From: Streptomyces sp. LHD-70 | Lineage (GTDB): Bacteria; Actinomycetota; Actinomycetes; Streptomycetales; Streptomycetaceae | NCBI RefSeq assembly: GCF_031157275.1 | Contig: NZ_JAVIFW010000002.1 | Location: 124,001 to 188,000 of the forward strand | Direction: 5' to 3' | Length of the DNA stretch: 64,000 nt | Shown here: piece by piece, positions 1 through 9,132 of the stretch | How the letters are laid out: the number at the start of each line of letters is the position of its first letter | Numbering within the stretch: the stretch's first letter is position 1 | Made by a program: the position numbers and the translations under genes | The notes under the pieces: generated by a model | The model's database searches: none | What the model saw: the letters and a program-made list of their open reading frames with translations, nothing else | What the model was told of the DNA's origin: nothing

Positions 1-3000
1 AGACATGGACGCTGGCCGTCTTCGGCGAGATGAACAGCTCCTCAGCGATCAGCCGGTTGCTGCGGCCGAGCGCGACCAGGCGCAGCACATCCCGCTCGCG
101 GCTCGTCAGGCCCAGGTCACCGGCCGGATCGGCGGGCCCCGCGCCACCCGTGGCTCTCTGCCGCCCTCCCGGGTCCGGCTCGGTGAGCGGTATCCGGGCG
201 CGCTGGGCGAGCAGGGCGATGTCCTCGGCGAGAGGGCGGGCGGCCAGGTCCTCGGCGGTGGCGCGGGCCTGGCGCAGGAGTTCGGCCGCGTGCGTACGGG
301 CGGTGTCGTCGGGGCGGGCGGCGAGCAGGGCCTCGGCCGCGCGGTGCCGCACCTGTGCGAGGTCGAAGGGCCGGTCCAGGGCCTCGAAGGCGGCCAGGAC
401 CTCCGCCCAGTGCTCGGGGGTGTCCGCGTTCTCGGCACGGGCCAGCTCGGCCCTGACCCACTGGTCGTGCGCGCTCCACACCGGCACCGGCGTCGCCAGG
501 GTCTTGCGGACCGTACGCAGCGTCTCCAGGGCCTCGGCCCGGCCGGACTCCGCGGCGGGCAGGCCGCGGGCGTCGGCCTCGGCGGTGGTGGCGGTGAGCA
601 CGAGCGGCCAGCCGTACCGCTGCGTGCCGGGCGGGAGACCCGCGGCCGCGAGCTCGCGGAGTCCGGCGCGGAGGTCGAGGATGCGTCCCTCGCGGGCGGC
701 GATGCCCAACTCGATGGTGAGCAGCGGGAGTTCGTACTGCGGCTGGGGGTCGTACGTGCCGTACTGCTCGTGGGCGGCGGCGAGTTGACGGCCTGCGGTG
801 GCGAGGTCGCCGCGGTACAGGGCGAGGCGGGCGACGCGTTCGGCGGCCGAGCCGCGCGGTTTGGCACTGAGGGCGCTGCGGCGCACCTGCTCGACGGCCG
901 TCAGGGCCTCCTCCCACCTGCCCAGGGAGATCTGCGACTCGGCGAGGTTGGCCCAGACCCAGCCTTCGGTGTCGAGGAGGCCGAACTCGCGGCAGAAGGC
1001 GATGCCCTCGGTCGCGGTGCGCACGGCGTCGGCGGAGCGGCCGACGCCCTCCAGGGCGGACGGCAGGTTGATGTGCACCCGGGCCAGGTCGGCGATCATT
1101 CCGCGTTCGACGGCCTGCTGCCTGACCTCGTACATCTCCGCCAGGCCCGGTTCCACCGAGCCCGCCTCGACGAGGAGTCCCGCGCGGGTGAGCCGGGCGT
1201 TCAGCTCGATGTCCTCGGCGGCCACCATGCGCGCGTACTGCACGGCCCGCTCGGCCGCCGCGATGGCCTCCGGGCCCGGTTCGTGCAGCGAGTGCCAGGA
1301 GGCGAGGTGGGTGAGGACGTCGGCATGCACGACGGAGGGTGGCAGTCCGCGCATCAGGTCCTCGGCGTGGGCGAGTTCCTCCCGGCCGTCGCCGCGGCCG
1401 AGCGTGGAGACGAGGCGGGAGCGCTGGGTCCAGAACCAGGCGCTGCGCAGTGCGTCGCCGTCGTCGCCGTCGTCGCCGAGCAGCCGCAGGGCGCGCTTGG
1501 TGATCTTCAGCGCGGTCTCGCGCTCGCCGCACAGCCGCCCGGCCACGACCGCCTCCGCCAGGAGGTCCAGGAAGCGCAACGGCCCGCTCGCACCGTCGGA
1601 TTCCGCCTCCGCGGCGGCGCCGTGGCCACCGCGCGGGGACAGTGGTGGGCGGAAGCCTTCCGTGAACTCGGAGGGGCGCAGGCGGGCGTGGACCTCGTCG
1701 GGCACGTCCTCCCAGAGCTCCATCGCCCTCTCCAGGAGCCGGAGTTGCTCGGCGTAGGCATGCCGGCGGCGGGCCTCGACCGAGGCGTGCAGCACGGCGG
1801 GCAGGGCCTTGGCCGCGTCATGGGCCGCGTACCAGTAGCTGGCCAGGCGGGTGGCGCGCTCCCCGGCGCGGACCAGTCCGGGGTCGGCCTCGAGCGCCTC
1901 GGCGTACCGGCGGTTGAGTCGGGAGCGCTCGCCGGGCAAGAGGTCGTCGCTGACGGCCTCGCGGACCAGGGAGTGCCGGAAGCGGTAACCGGCGCCGTCG
2001 GCCGAGGCGAGCAGCAGGTTCTCGCCGACGGCGGCGCGGAGCGCTTCGAGGAGGTCGTCCTCGGCGAGCCGGGCGACCTCGGCCAGGAGTTCGTACTCGA
2101 CCGTGGAGCCGCCCTCCGCGACGATCCGCGTGACCCGCTGGGCCTGCTCGGGCAGTGCCTCCACACGGACGAGCAGCAGGTCCCGCAGGGAGTCGGGGAG
2201 CGTGCCGGGGCCGTCCTCGTCCCGCGCGCAGACCAGCTCCTCGACGAAGAACGCGTTGCCGTCGGACCGCTCGAAGACCATGTCGACCAGCGCCTCGTCC
2301 GGCTCGGAGGCGAGCATTCCGGTGACTTGGCGGCGGACCTCGGCGCGGGTGAAGCGGGGCAGTTCGATCCGCTCGACGGTACGCAGCCGGTCCAGCTCGG
2401 CCAGGAGCGGGCGCAGCGGGTGGCGGCGGTGGACGTCGTCCGCGCGGTACGTGGCGATCACGACGAGTCGGCCGCCGCGGAGCGCACGGAACAGGTACGC
2501 CAGGAGGTGGCGGGTGGAGGCGTCGGCCCAGTGCAGGTCCTCCACGACCAGGACGACCGTGCGCTCCGCGGCGATCCGCTCCAGGAGCCGCACCGTCAGC
2601 TCGAAGAGGCGGGCCATCGCCTCTTCGTCGTGCCGGCTGCCGCGCGGCGGGGCGCTGCCCGGCTCGCCCAGCTCGGGCAGGAGCCGGGCCAGCTCCTCCT
2701 CGCGGCCCGCGGCAGCCGCCGCGACCTCGTCCGGCAGCAGGCCGCGCAGTGCGCGCAGCGCCGTCGAGAACGGGGCGAACGGCAGTCCGTCCGCGCCGAT
2801 CTCCACACAGCCGCCGACCGCGACGACGGCGCCCGCACGCCGCGCCTCGGCGCCGAACTCCTCGACGAGCCGGGTCTTCCCGACCCCGGCCTCGCCCGCG
2901 AGCAGCAGCGACTGCGGCTCGCCCGCGGCGGCACGCGCAAGCGCGGCACGCAGCACGGCGAACTCACCGGTGCGCCCCACGAACACGGGGCTCAAGGACC

Positions 3001-3022
3001 TGATCTCCACGTCTGCGAGCAT
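1..3022 (-). CDS. LuxR-family ATPase transcriptional regulator, 3' end cut by window
   Basis: Large regulator of the LAL/MalT-like class: an N-terminal AAA-type ATPase, a long helical middle and a C-terminal LuxR helix-turn-helix. About 1007 codons lie in the window and the frame is open at base 1, so the last few residues are missing. Walker A (GEAGVGKT) is at about residues 43-50, and a Walker B-like VVLVVEDLHWAD follows near residue 170. The HTH is read just before the window edge (LTSRERDVLRLVALGRSN, then LIAEELFISPKTASVHV). The ATG at 3022 gives an N-terminus (MLADVEIRSLSPVFVGRTGE) that matches the usual start of these proteins, a few residues before the ATPase; the upstream ribosome site is weak. 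Such proteins act as ligand- and ATP-gated activators; the target genes cannot be inferred here. Confidence 0.9.
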   Translation of the reverse strand, partial: MLADVEIRSLSPVFVGRTGEFAVLRAALARAAAGEPQSLLLAGEAGVGKTRLVEEFGAEARRAGAVVAVGGCVEIGADGLPFAPFSTALRALRGLLPDEVAAAAAGREEELARLLPELGEPGSAPPRGSRHDEEAMARLFELTVRLLERIAAERTVVLVVEDLHWADASTRHLLAYLFRALRGGRLVVIATYRADDVHRRHPLRPLLAELDRLRTVERIELPRFTRAEVRRQVTGMLASEPDEALVDMVFERSDGNAFFVEELVCARDEDGPGTLPDSLRDLLLVRVEALPEQAQRVTRIVAEGGSTVEYELLAEVARLAEDDLLEALRAAVGENLLLASADGAGYRFRHSLVREAVSDDLLPGERSRLNRRYAEALEADPGLVRAGERATRLASYWYAAHDAAKALPAVLHASVEARRRHAYAEQLRLLERAMELWEDVPDEVHARLRPSEFTEGFRPPLSPRGGHGAAAEAESDGASGPLRFLDLLAEAVVAGRLCGERETALKITKRALRLLGDDGDDGDALRSAWFWTQRSRLVSTLGRGDGREELAHAEDLMRGLPPSVVHADVLTHLASWHSLHEPGPEAIAAAERAVQYARMVAAEDIELNARLTRAGLLVEAGSVEPGLAEMYEVRQQAVERGMIADLARVHINLPSALEGVGRSADAVRTATEGIAFCREFGLLDTEGWVWANLAESQISLGRWEEALTAVEQVRRSALSAKPRGSAAERVARLALYRGDLATAGRQLAAAHEQYGTYDPQPQYELPLLTIELGIAAREGRILDLRAGLRELAAAGLPPGTQRYGWPLVLTATTAEADARGLPAAESGRAEALETLRTVRKTLATPVPVWSAHDQWVRAELARAENADTPEHWAEVLAAFEALDRPFDLAQVRHRAAEALLAARPDDTARTHAAELLRQARATAEDLAARPLAEDIALLAQRARIPLTEPDPGGRQRATGGAGPADPAGDLGLTSRERDVLRLVALGRSNRLIAEELFISPKTASVHV

Positions 3023-3126
3023 GGCACAGGGGTCTGACAACGCCCCCTCGACCGCTGACTCCCGCATTCCGCCTACGAGTTGGGCCCGAGCCGGGACCGG
3101 CAGGGCGACCGCGCTCGCCTCCCCCG

Positions 3127-3324
3127 TCACGCGGCGCGCGTGAACCGGAACCTGCGGGGCGGCTCGTTCACCCGCCCCTCCGGATCACGGGATCCGGAAC
3201 GGCGGCCCGAACGCCGGGACCTGCCCTCGCGCACGGCCGCGCGCACCTCGGCCACCAGGCGGTGCGCCTCGGCCTCGGCGATCAGCTCGTCGCTGCGCAT
3301 CCGCTGCATCTCGTAGTCGTACAC
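3127..3324 (-). CDS. Small conserved hypothetical protein
   Basis: A 65-residue charged protein starting MYDYEMQRMRSDELIAEAEA, with an amphipathic helical first half and an Arg-rich, probably disordered tail. I choose the GTG at 3324 because a GGAGG sequence sits 6 bases upstream; an in-frame GTG at 3354 has no comparable site. Short proteins with a similar YEYEM/IR-S-DLI-RAE opening are common in streptomycetes and have no known function. No membrane segment or signal peptide is present. It stands alone between the LuxR-type regulator and a hairpin terminator. Confidence 0.6.
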   Translation of the reverse strand: MYDYEMQRMRSDELIAEAEAHRLVAEVRAAVREGRSRRSGRRSGSRDPEGRVNEPPRRFRFTRAA

Positions 3325-3444
3325 GGCGTCCTCCGAAGGTCGGCTCCACGGCACCTGCCGGAACGGCCCGGTGCGGTGACTTCACCTTCGCCGCCCAGGT
3401 GGGCCGACCACATCGGGAGTTCGCCGCATCTACGACATGCCAAG

Positions 3445-3488
3445 GGCCTCAGACCGCGTAAGGAGGGGACTTACGCCGGTCCGAGGCC
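3445..3488 (-). terminator. Hairpin terminator of the downstream membrane-protein gene
   Basis: Near-perfect inverted repeat: GGCCTC at 3445 pairs with GAGGCC ending at 3488, with inner arms GACCG/CGGTC and GTAAG/CTTAC. It lies 25 bases past the stop of the minus-strand gene 3513-4160. There is no T tract, as is usual for streptomycete terminators. Confidence 0.7.
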
Positions 3489-3512
3489 CTGGTCCGAAGG
3501 GCGTCCCATGGC

Positions 3513-4160
3513 TCAGGACGCGGAGGGAAGTCCGAGGATCAGATCCGTGTACTTGGCGACGGCGAGCAGCAGGCCGATCGCGCCGAGGCCGACTCCGGCC
3601 CAGGCCACCGACTTGATCCACGGCGCCTGGACCCGGCCGGGCGTGCCGAACGAGGGACGGGCGAGCACCACGACGCCGACGACCACCGCGAGCAGCGCGA
3701 ACGCGCCGCCGATCAGCGCGGTGAGGTGCCACTGGTTGCCGTAGAGCGCCTGGATCTGCTGGGCGACACCGGCGGTCTGGGCGGTCTCCAGCTGGCCGAC
3801 GAGGTTGGAGCGGGCGGCGGCCACGGTGCCGACCCAGCTGCCGGTCAGGGACACGACACCGAGCCCGGCGGCGATGACGGCCGCGGCGCCCTGTCCGACG
3901 CCGTAGGACTTGTCCTGAGATACGGCCTCGGTCTCGCTGTCGGAGTCCTCGGCGTCCTCGAAGTCGTCGGCGTCACCGTCGGACACCGCGTCGGCCTCGG
4001 TATCGGCCTCAGTACCGGAATCCGCCGCTGCCTTCTCAGGCGCAGCCTGCTTCTCCTCGCCGGGCTCGACGGCGGTCTCGGCGGTCTCGGGGTTCTCGGC
4101 CGTCTCGGACTCGGCGGCGGCCTTCGTGCCGCCCTGTGCTGTCTTCGTCTCTGTGCTCAT
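3513..4160 (-). CDS. Membrane protein with acidic disordered N-terminus
   Basis: A 215-residue protein. The first ~85 residues are Glu/Asp/Ala/Thr-rich and low complexity (AENPETAETAVEPGEE and later SDGDADDFEDAEDSDSE), so probably disordered. About three hydrophobic helices follow: AAAVIAAGLGVVSLTGSWVG, ALIGGAFALLAVVVGVVVLA and WAGVGLGAIGLLLAVAKY. The ATG at 4160 is taken as start; a GTG three codons earlier is possible and neither has a strong ribosome site. I do not recognise the family beyond a streptomycete hypothetical membrane protein. It is monocistronic, with its own terminator at 3445-3488. Confidence 0.65.
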   Translation of the reverse strand: MSTETKTAQGGTKAAAESETAENPETAETAVEPGEEKQAAPEKAAADSGTEADTEADAVSDGDADDFEDAEDSDSETEAVSQDKSYGVGQGAAAVIAAGLGVVSLTGSWVGTVAAARSNLVGQLETAQTAGVAQQIQALYGNQWHLTALIGGAFALLAVVVGVVVLARPSFGTPGRVQAPWIKSVAWAGVGLGAIGLLLAVAKYTDLILGLPSAS

Positions 4161-4222
4161 CTTGCGCACGCTAGGTGTCGCGTCTGAGAGCTTTCTTAAC
4201 GCGCAGGGGGGACGTGCCCCGG

Positions 4223-6598
4223 TCAGCGGCGCTCACCGGACAGCAGGTCCTGGTCGCGGTCTTCGTCATCGCCCTGGCCCGTGTCCACGCCCGCATCCAC
4301 GCCCGCATCCACGCCCGCTTCCACCTCCGGCCGCTGAGCCGGTATGGCCGCCACCGCACCGCACTCCGGCGGCTCGATGCTGATGCGCGGGAGCCACCGG
4401 TCGACTCGGCGCGGCAGCCACCAGTTGGCGCCGCCGAGCATGTGCATGAGGGCCGGTACGAGCAGGGTGCGCAGCACGAACGCGTCGAGCGCGACGGCCG
4501 CCGCGAGGGCGATGCCGAACATCGCGATGACCCGGTCGCCGCTGAGCACGAAGGCCAGAAAGACCGAAATCATGATCACGGCGGCGGAGTTGATCACCCG
4601 GCTGGTCTCGGCGAGCCCGACCCGCACCGCGCGGCGGTTGTCACCGGTCTCCAGCCACTCCTCGTACATCCGGCTGACCAGGAACACCTGGTAGTCCATG
4701 GAGAGCCCGAAGAGCACGGAGACCATGATCACCGGGAGGAAGGGCTCGATCGGCCCGGCCCGGCCGAGGCCGAGGAGTTCGCTGCCCCAGCCCCACTGGA
4801 AGATCGCGACGACGACACCGAAGGCTGCGGCGACGGCGGCCACGTTCATCGCGGCGGCCTTCAGCGGGATGCCGACGGACCGGAACGCGAGCAGGAGCAG
4901 CAGACAGCCGAGCCCGATCACCACGCCCACGAAGAGCGGCAGTTTGCCGACGATGACATCGGCGAAGTCGTCGTAGCCCGCGGTGACCCCGCCCACGTGG
5001 ACGTCGAGCGCGGAGCCGGACTCGGCGCGGGCCTCGGGCAGCACCTCGCCGCGGAGCCGGTCGACGAGATCGCTGGTGGCCTCGGACTGCGGGGCGGAGT
5101 CCGGCACGACGGTGAGGAAGCCGATCTGGCCGTGTTCGTCGTACGTCACCGGGGTGACCGTCGCGACGCCCTCGGTGTCGCGCAGCGTGGTCGGGAGCTG
5201 GTCGAGGGCGACCTTGTCCTCGGCGTCGTGTATCTCCGCGACCAGCGTGAGCGGGCCGTTCACACCGGGCCCGAAACCGGAACCCCCAGAACCGGAACCC
5301 CCGGAACCGGAAGCCGCAGAACCGGAAGCACCGGACCCGGAGCCCCCGGAACCGGCACCGTCGCCCCCCGCGAGCAGGTCGTACGCCTGCCGGGTGGTCG
5401 AGGACACCGGATTGTTGCCCTGGTCGGAGGTGCCGAGGCGGAGCGAGAACGTGGGCAGGGCGAGGACGGCGATCACGATGAGCGCGAGGGCGCCGAGCAG
5501 CTTCGGGTGCTTCTCCACGAACGCGGACCAGCGGGCGGCGAGCCCGGTCGGCAGTTCGGGCTGCGGCCCGTGCTCGGCGAGGGCGCGGCGCTCACGGCGG
5601 GACAACGCGCGCGTGCCGATGAACGAGAGCAGCGCGGGCAGCAGCGTCACGGACGCGGCCACGGTCAGGACGACGGTGAGGGACGCGGCGATCGCGACGC
5701 CGTTGAGGAAGCTGAGGCGCAGGATGAGCATGCCGAGCAGGGCGATGCACACAGTGGCGCCAGCGAAGGCGACGGCGCGCCCGGTGGTGGCGACGGCGTT
5801 CTGCGCGGCCTCGGCGACGGACAGGCCGCGTTTCAGGCCGCGGCGGTGCCTGGTCACGATGAACAGGGCGTAGTCGATGCCGACGCCGAGGCCGATGAGC
5901 AGGCCCAGCATGGGCGCGAAGTCGGCGACCGTCATGACGTGGCCGAGCAGCACGGTGCCCGCGTACGCGGTGCCGACGCTGACCAGGGCGGTCGCTATCG
6001 GCAGCAGGCTCGCGGCGAGTGATCCGAACGCGATGAGCAGGACGACCGCGGCGACGGCCACGCCCACGGCCTCCGCGAGGTGTCCGCCGGGCGCCTCGGT
6101 GAGGCCGACGGCGCTGCCGCCGAGCGCCACTGTCAGGTCACCGGAATCCGCCGCACGCGCGGTGTCGACGACGGCCTCCGCCTGTGCGGGTTTGATGTCG
6201 TGGACGGGCCCGTCGAAGGTGACGGTGGCGTACGCGGTGTGCCCGTCGCGGCTGATCTGTCCGGCGCCGTCGGCGTGGTACGGGCTGACGACGGAGGCGA
6301 CGCCGGGCAGCCGTGCGATCTCGTCGAGGGTCCGGGTCATCGTCTGCTGGACGCCGGCCGCGTTCACGGTGCCGGTGTCGCTGTGCCAGACGACGGTGTT
6401 GCTGTCGCCCGCCAGCTCGGGGAAGCCGGACTCCAGGAGCTCGGTCGCGCGGCCCGATTCGGTGCCGGGGACGTCGTAGTTGTTGGAGTACGCAGTTCCG
6501 GCGAGGGTCGCGGCGGCGCCGACACCGATGAGAGCGAGAAGCCAGAGCAGAACGGCTACGAGACGGCGCCTGACGCACCACCGAGCAAGTGCTGCCAC
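4223..6598 (-). CDS. MMPL/RND-family membrane transporter
   Basis: Proton-driven lipid or small-molecule exporter of the MMPL family, about 791 residues with roughly 11-12 membrane helices in two halves. Each half carries one N-terminal helix (LVAVLLWLLALIGVGAAATL), a large extracytoplasmic loop and a five-helix bundle. Family signatures seen are GLGVGIDYALFIVTRHRRGL in the first bundle and FGLSMDYQVFLVSRMYEEWL in the second. I place the start at the GTG at 6598 because GGGAG lies 7 bases upstream and the protein then opens directly with the basic pre-helix segment; longer in-frame starts exist to 6784. The second extracytoplasmic loop holds a Gly/Ser-rich linker, and the tail holds GVDA repeats. 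Substrate unknown. Confidence 0.9.
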   Translation of the reverse strand: MAALARWCVRRRLVAVLLWLLALIGVGAAATLAGTAYSNNYDVPGTESGRATELLESGFPELAGDSNTVVWHSDTGTVNAAGVQQTMTRTLDEIARLPGVASVVSPYHADGAGQISRDGHTAYATVTFDGPVHDIKPAQAEAVVDTARAADSGDLTVALGGSAVGLTEAPGGHLAEAVGVAVAAVVLLIAFGSLAASLLPIATALVSVGTAYAGTVLLGHVMTVADFAPMLGLLIGLGVGIDYALFIVTRHRRGLKRGLSVAEAAQNAVATTGRAVAFAGATVCIALLGMLILRLSFLNGVAIAASLTVVLTVAASVTLLPALLSFIGTRALSRRERRALAEHGPQPELPTGLAARWSAFVEKHPKLLGALALIVIAVLALPTFSLRLGTSDQGNNPVSSTTRQAYDLLAGGDGAGSGGSGSGASGSAASGSGGSGSGGSGFGPGVNGPLTLVAEIHDAEDKVALDQLPTTLRDTEGVATVTPVTYDEHGQIGFLTVVPDSAPQSEATSDLVDRLRGEVLPEARAESGSALDVHVGGVTAGYDDFADVIVGKLPLFVGVVIGLGCLLLLLAFRSVGIPLKAAAMNVAAVAAAFGVVVAIFQWGWGSELLGLGRAGPIEPFLPVIMVSVLFGLSMDYQVFLVSRMYEEWLETGDNRRAVRVGLAETSRVINSAAVIMISVFLAFVLSGDRVIAMFGIALAAAVALDAFVLRTLLVPALMHMLGGANWWLPRRVDRWLPRISIEPPECGAVAAIPAQRPEVEAGVDAGVDAGVDTGQGDDEDRDQDLLSGERR

Positions 6599-6849
6599 TG
6601 AGCTGCTCCCTGGATGTTTGTGGATCTTCATCGGGAACATGACCCGCAAAGAACACTTACCCGATACATATCCGACATCGGGCTTTACATCGAGCACTCT
6701 GACAGCAAGCGGAGATCCTTTGCCCCTTTCGTGGTCATTCTCACAGGGGCGGCCACGGCTGCGGTACGGAGGTCCCGGGCCCATGGGCCGAAGGAATCGG
6801 GCCCAGGGGAAGAGGGCCCGGAACCATCCGCGGGGAGCAGCCGTCGAGG

Positions 6850-8949
6850 TCAGCCGGACACGCTGTCCCGGCCGTTCTCGATGTGCCCCATCAGCCGCCG
6901 CCGGAACGGTTCGTCACCCGCGGCCACGATCGCCAGGTCGTACCAGCCGTGCGCCTCGGCCGTCTCGTACGCGACGCTGCGCCTCTTGCCCGGCCGCACG
7001 CGGACGGTGCGCGGCGGCACGTCGGCGTACGCGAGCGGGCGGATCGTGAAGGTCAGGTCGGCGCTGCCGGTGTTGCGCAGGGTGAGGCGGACGGCACGCG
7101 CGCGTGCGTCGATCTCCGTGCTCACCGCGGCGGTTCCGTCGGCGCTCCCGGCGAACTCTCTGCGGAACCCGTTGGGCCCGGTCACGGTGAAGTCGTACGC
7201 ACCCTCGGTAAGGGGCACGCGCAATGGTGCGGCGCCCCTTACATCGACGTGCTGCGGCACCTCGAACTCACCGGCGTACGGATAGAGCGCGAAGTGCGCG
7301 CTGGAGCGGCCGGTGTTCGTCAGGCGCAGCTCGACCTGCTTGCCGTCGCCGCTCACCCGGCCGTGCGCGTCCGGCTGGTACGGCAGTGCGCGGGCGGGGC
7401 GGCGGCCCGGCTCCTGCTCGGGCATCCGCTGGTCGGCGGGCGGCTGCGGGCGCCAGCGGCCGGAGAAGGGCGGTACGGGCCCCGGCTGCTCGACCTCCGG
7501 CTGCGGTCGGCCGCGCGTGAAGTCGAAGGCGCCGGTCAGATCGCCGGTGACCGTGCGCCGCCAGGCACCGATGTTGGGCTCCTCGATGCCCGTCCACCGC
7601 TCCAGGAAGCGGATCACGGAGGTGTGGTCGAAGACCTCGGAGGAGACATGGCCGCCGACCGTCCACGGCGACACCACCAGCATCGGCACCCGTATCCCGA
7701 GCCCCGTGGGCTTCCCCTGCCAGTGCTCCTCGGTGACGTCGGCGGACGGCACGGGCGGCGGCACATGGTCGAAGAACCCGTCGTTCTCGTCGTAGTTGAT
7801 GAACACGGCGGTGTGCCGCCACACCTCGGGGTGCGAGGCGAGGGCGTCGAGGACCTTGTAGACGAGGGTCGCGCTGTGGATCGGCGAGGACGAGCCGGGG
7901 TGCTCGGAGTCTTGCGCGGACGGCACCAGGTAGGACACCTCGGGGAGCTCGCCCGCCGCGATGTCGCGGCGGAACTCGTCGGCGAGCGTGCCCGTCGGAA
8001 CCCGGCGCAGGGCGCGCTCGAACAGCGAACGCTCCTTCGCGTCAAGGGACTTCACGCCCTCCTCGAGGACCGCGAGCAGCTTCTCCCGCTCGGCCTCGTC
8101 GGCGGCCTCGCGGACCTTCGCGTAGAAGGACTCCATGTAGGTGTGCTCGGTCTTGGCGAGGACCTTGCGGGCGATGGCCTTGAAGGTGGTGAAGAACTCG
8201 ATCTGGTTGTCGGTGAAGTTCTCCCACTCGGTGTACGTGCGCCAGCTGCGCCCCGCCTTCTCCAGGCGCTCGGCGTACGTGCCCCAGTCGTAGCCGGGGT
8301 GCGTGCCCTCCGCGTAGGCGTCGTTGCCGACGGCCCGGTCGCCGTTCGCCTCGTCGCCGGTCTTCCCGCTCCACAGGTGGTTGCGGTTGGGGCTGGTGGA
8401 GGTGTGGATCGAGGAGTGGTAGGCGTCGCAGAGGGTGAAGGTGTCCGCGAGCTCGTAGTGCAGCGGGATGTCCTCGCGCGTGTAGTACGCCATCGTGGCC
8501 GCCGACTTGGCGGAGATCCAGTTGTCCATCCAGCCCTTGTTCCAGGCCTTCGCGCCTCCGGACCAGGAGTGGTCGAGGTCGCCGATGTACTGCAGGTCCT
8601 TCTGCTGAGCCTCGGCTGCCGCGCGCACCGGGAAGGGCAGCACGGTCCGGCCGAGCGGCGCGGGCTGCTCGAACACCGGCTTCCCGCCGGGCAGTTGGAC
8701 CGCGTTGCGGTCACCGAAGCCGCGTACGCCGCGCAGGGTGCCGAAGTAGTGGTCGAAGGAACGGTTCTCCTGCATCAGGATCACCACGTGCTTGACGGCC
8801 TTCAGGCCACCGGCGGGCGGCTCGGCGGCCAATGCGGCCTGCAGCGAGGGCGGAAGCAGCGAGCCCGCCGTGGCGACGCCCAGCGCGCCGCCGCCGAGCG
8901 CGAGCAGCCGCCGCCGCGAAAGCCCTGCGCCTGAAGTGTCCGTGGTCAA
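6850..8949 (-). CDS. Phosphocholine-type (non-haemolytic) phospholipase C, Tat-exported
   Basis: A 699-residue secreted phospholipase C of the phosphoesterase family that hydrolyses phosphatidylcholine-type lipids. The N-terminus has a twin-arginine signal (SRRRLLALGGGALGVATAG ending near ALAAE). The catalytic domain shows the expected motifs: HVVILMQENRSFDHYFGTL near residue 55, a Pro/Asn-rich SPNRNHLWSG, and FINYDENDGFFDHVPPP. Two C-terminal beta domains of the type always found in this family (DUF756-like) occupy about residues 480-690. Length fits the family (650-710). Secretion of folded PLC through Tat is established for this family. It sits alone between the MMPL gene and gatB; a phosphate-starvation (PhoP) signal was not evident to me. 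Confidence 0.92.
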   Translation of the reverse strand: MTTDTSGAGLSRRRLLALGGGALGVATAGSLLPPSLQAALAAEPPAGGLKAVKHVVILMQENRSFDHYFGTLRGVRGFGDRNAVQLPGGKPVFEQPAPLGRTVLPFPVRAAAEAQQKDLQYIGDLDHSWSGGAKAWNKGWMDNWISAKSAATMAYYTREDIPLHYELADTFTLCDAYHSSIHTSTSPNRNHLWSGKTGDEANGDRAVGNDAYAEGTHPGYDWGTYAERLEKAGRSWRTYTEWENFTDNQIEFFTTFKAIARKVLAKTEHTYMESFYAKVREAADEAEREKLLAVLEEGVKSLDAKERSLFERALRRVPTGTLADEFRRDIAAGELPEVSYLVPSAQDSEHPGSSSPIHSATLVYKVLDALASHPEVWRHTAVFINYDENDGFFDHVPPPVPSADVTEEHWQGKPTGLGIRVPMLVVSPWTVGGHVSSEVFDHTSVIRFLERWTGIEEPNIGAWRRTVTGDLTGAFDFTRGRPQPEVEQPGPVPPFSGRWRPQPPADQRMPEQEPGRRPARALPYQPDAHGRVSGDGKQVELRLTNTGRSSAHFALYPYAGEFEVPQHVDVRGAAPLRVPLTEGAYDFTVTGPNGFRREFAGSADGTAAVSTEIDARARAVRLTLRNTGSADLTFTIRPLAYADVPPRTVRVRPGKRRSVAYETAEAHGWYDLAIVAAGDEPFRRRLMGHIENGRDSVSG

Positions 8950-9076
8950 CTGATCCTCCCGAGTTCGGTGTAACGCTCGGGAAGGTATGCAGCACGGATG
9001 GATCAGGGAAGACGTACGGCCAACTCAGGGGTGAACGGTCCAAGCACCGGGCCCCGTTGTCCAAACCCGCCGCCCA

Positions 9077-9117
9077 CGCCAAGGGCGGGACCGGAAGTTC
9101 CGGTCCCGCCCTTGGCG
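9077..9117 (-). terminator. Strong hairpin terminator after gatB
   Basis: Perfect inverted repeat with 20-base arms and a one-base centre (arm begins CGCCAAGGGCGGGACCGGAA at 9077). It lies 16 bases beyond the gatB stop, and also faces the phospholipase promoter, so it closes the gatCAB operon. Confidence 0.9.
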
Positions 9118-9132
9118 CGTACGAAATCGGGG

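Noticed and set aside
5..3037. Long open frame on the plus strand opposite the LuxR-type regulator
   Set aside because: It is the antisense shadow of a GC-rich gene; the minus-strand frame has the ATPase and HTH motifs, and the plus frame has no recognisable domain.
4175..6022. 600-codon plus-strand frame opposite the MMPL gene
   Set aside because: Asp/Gly/His-rich shadow of a membrane-protein gene with clear MMPL signatures.
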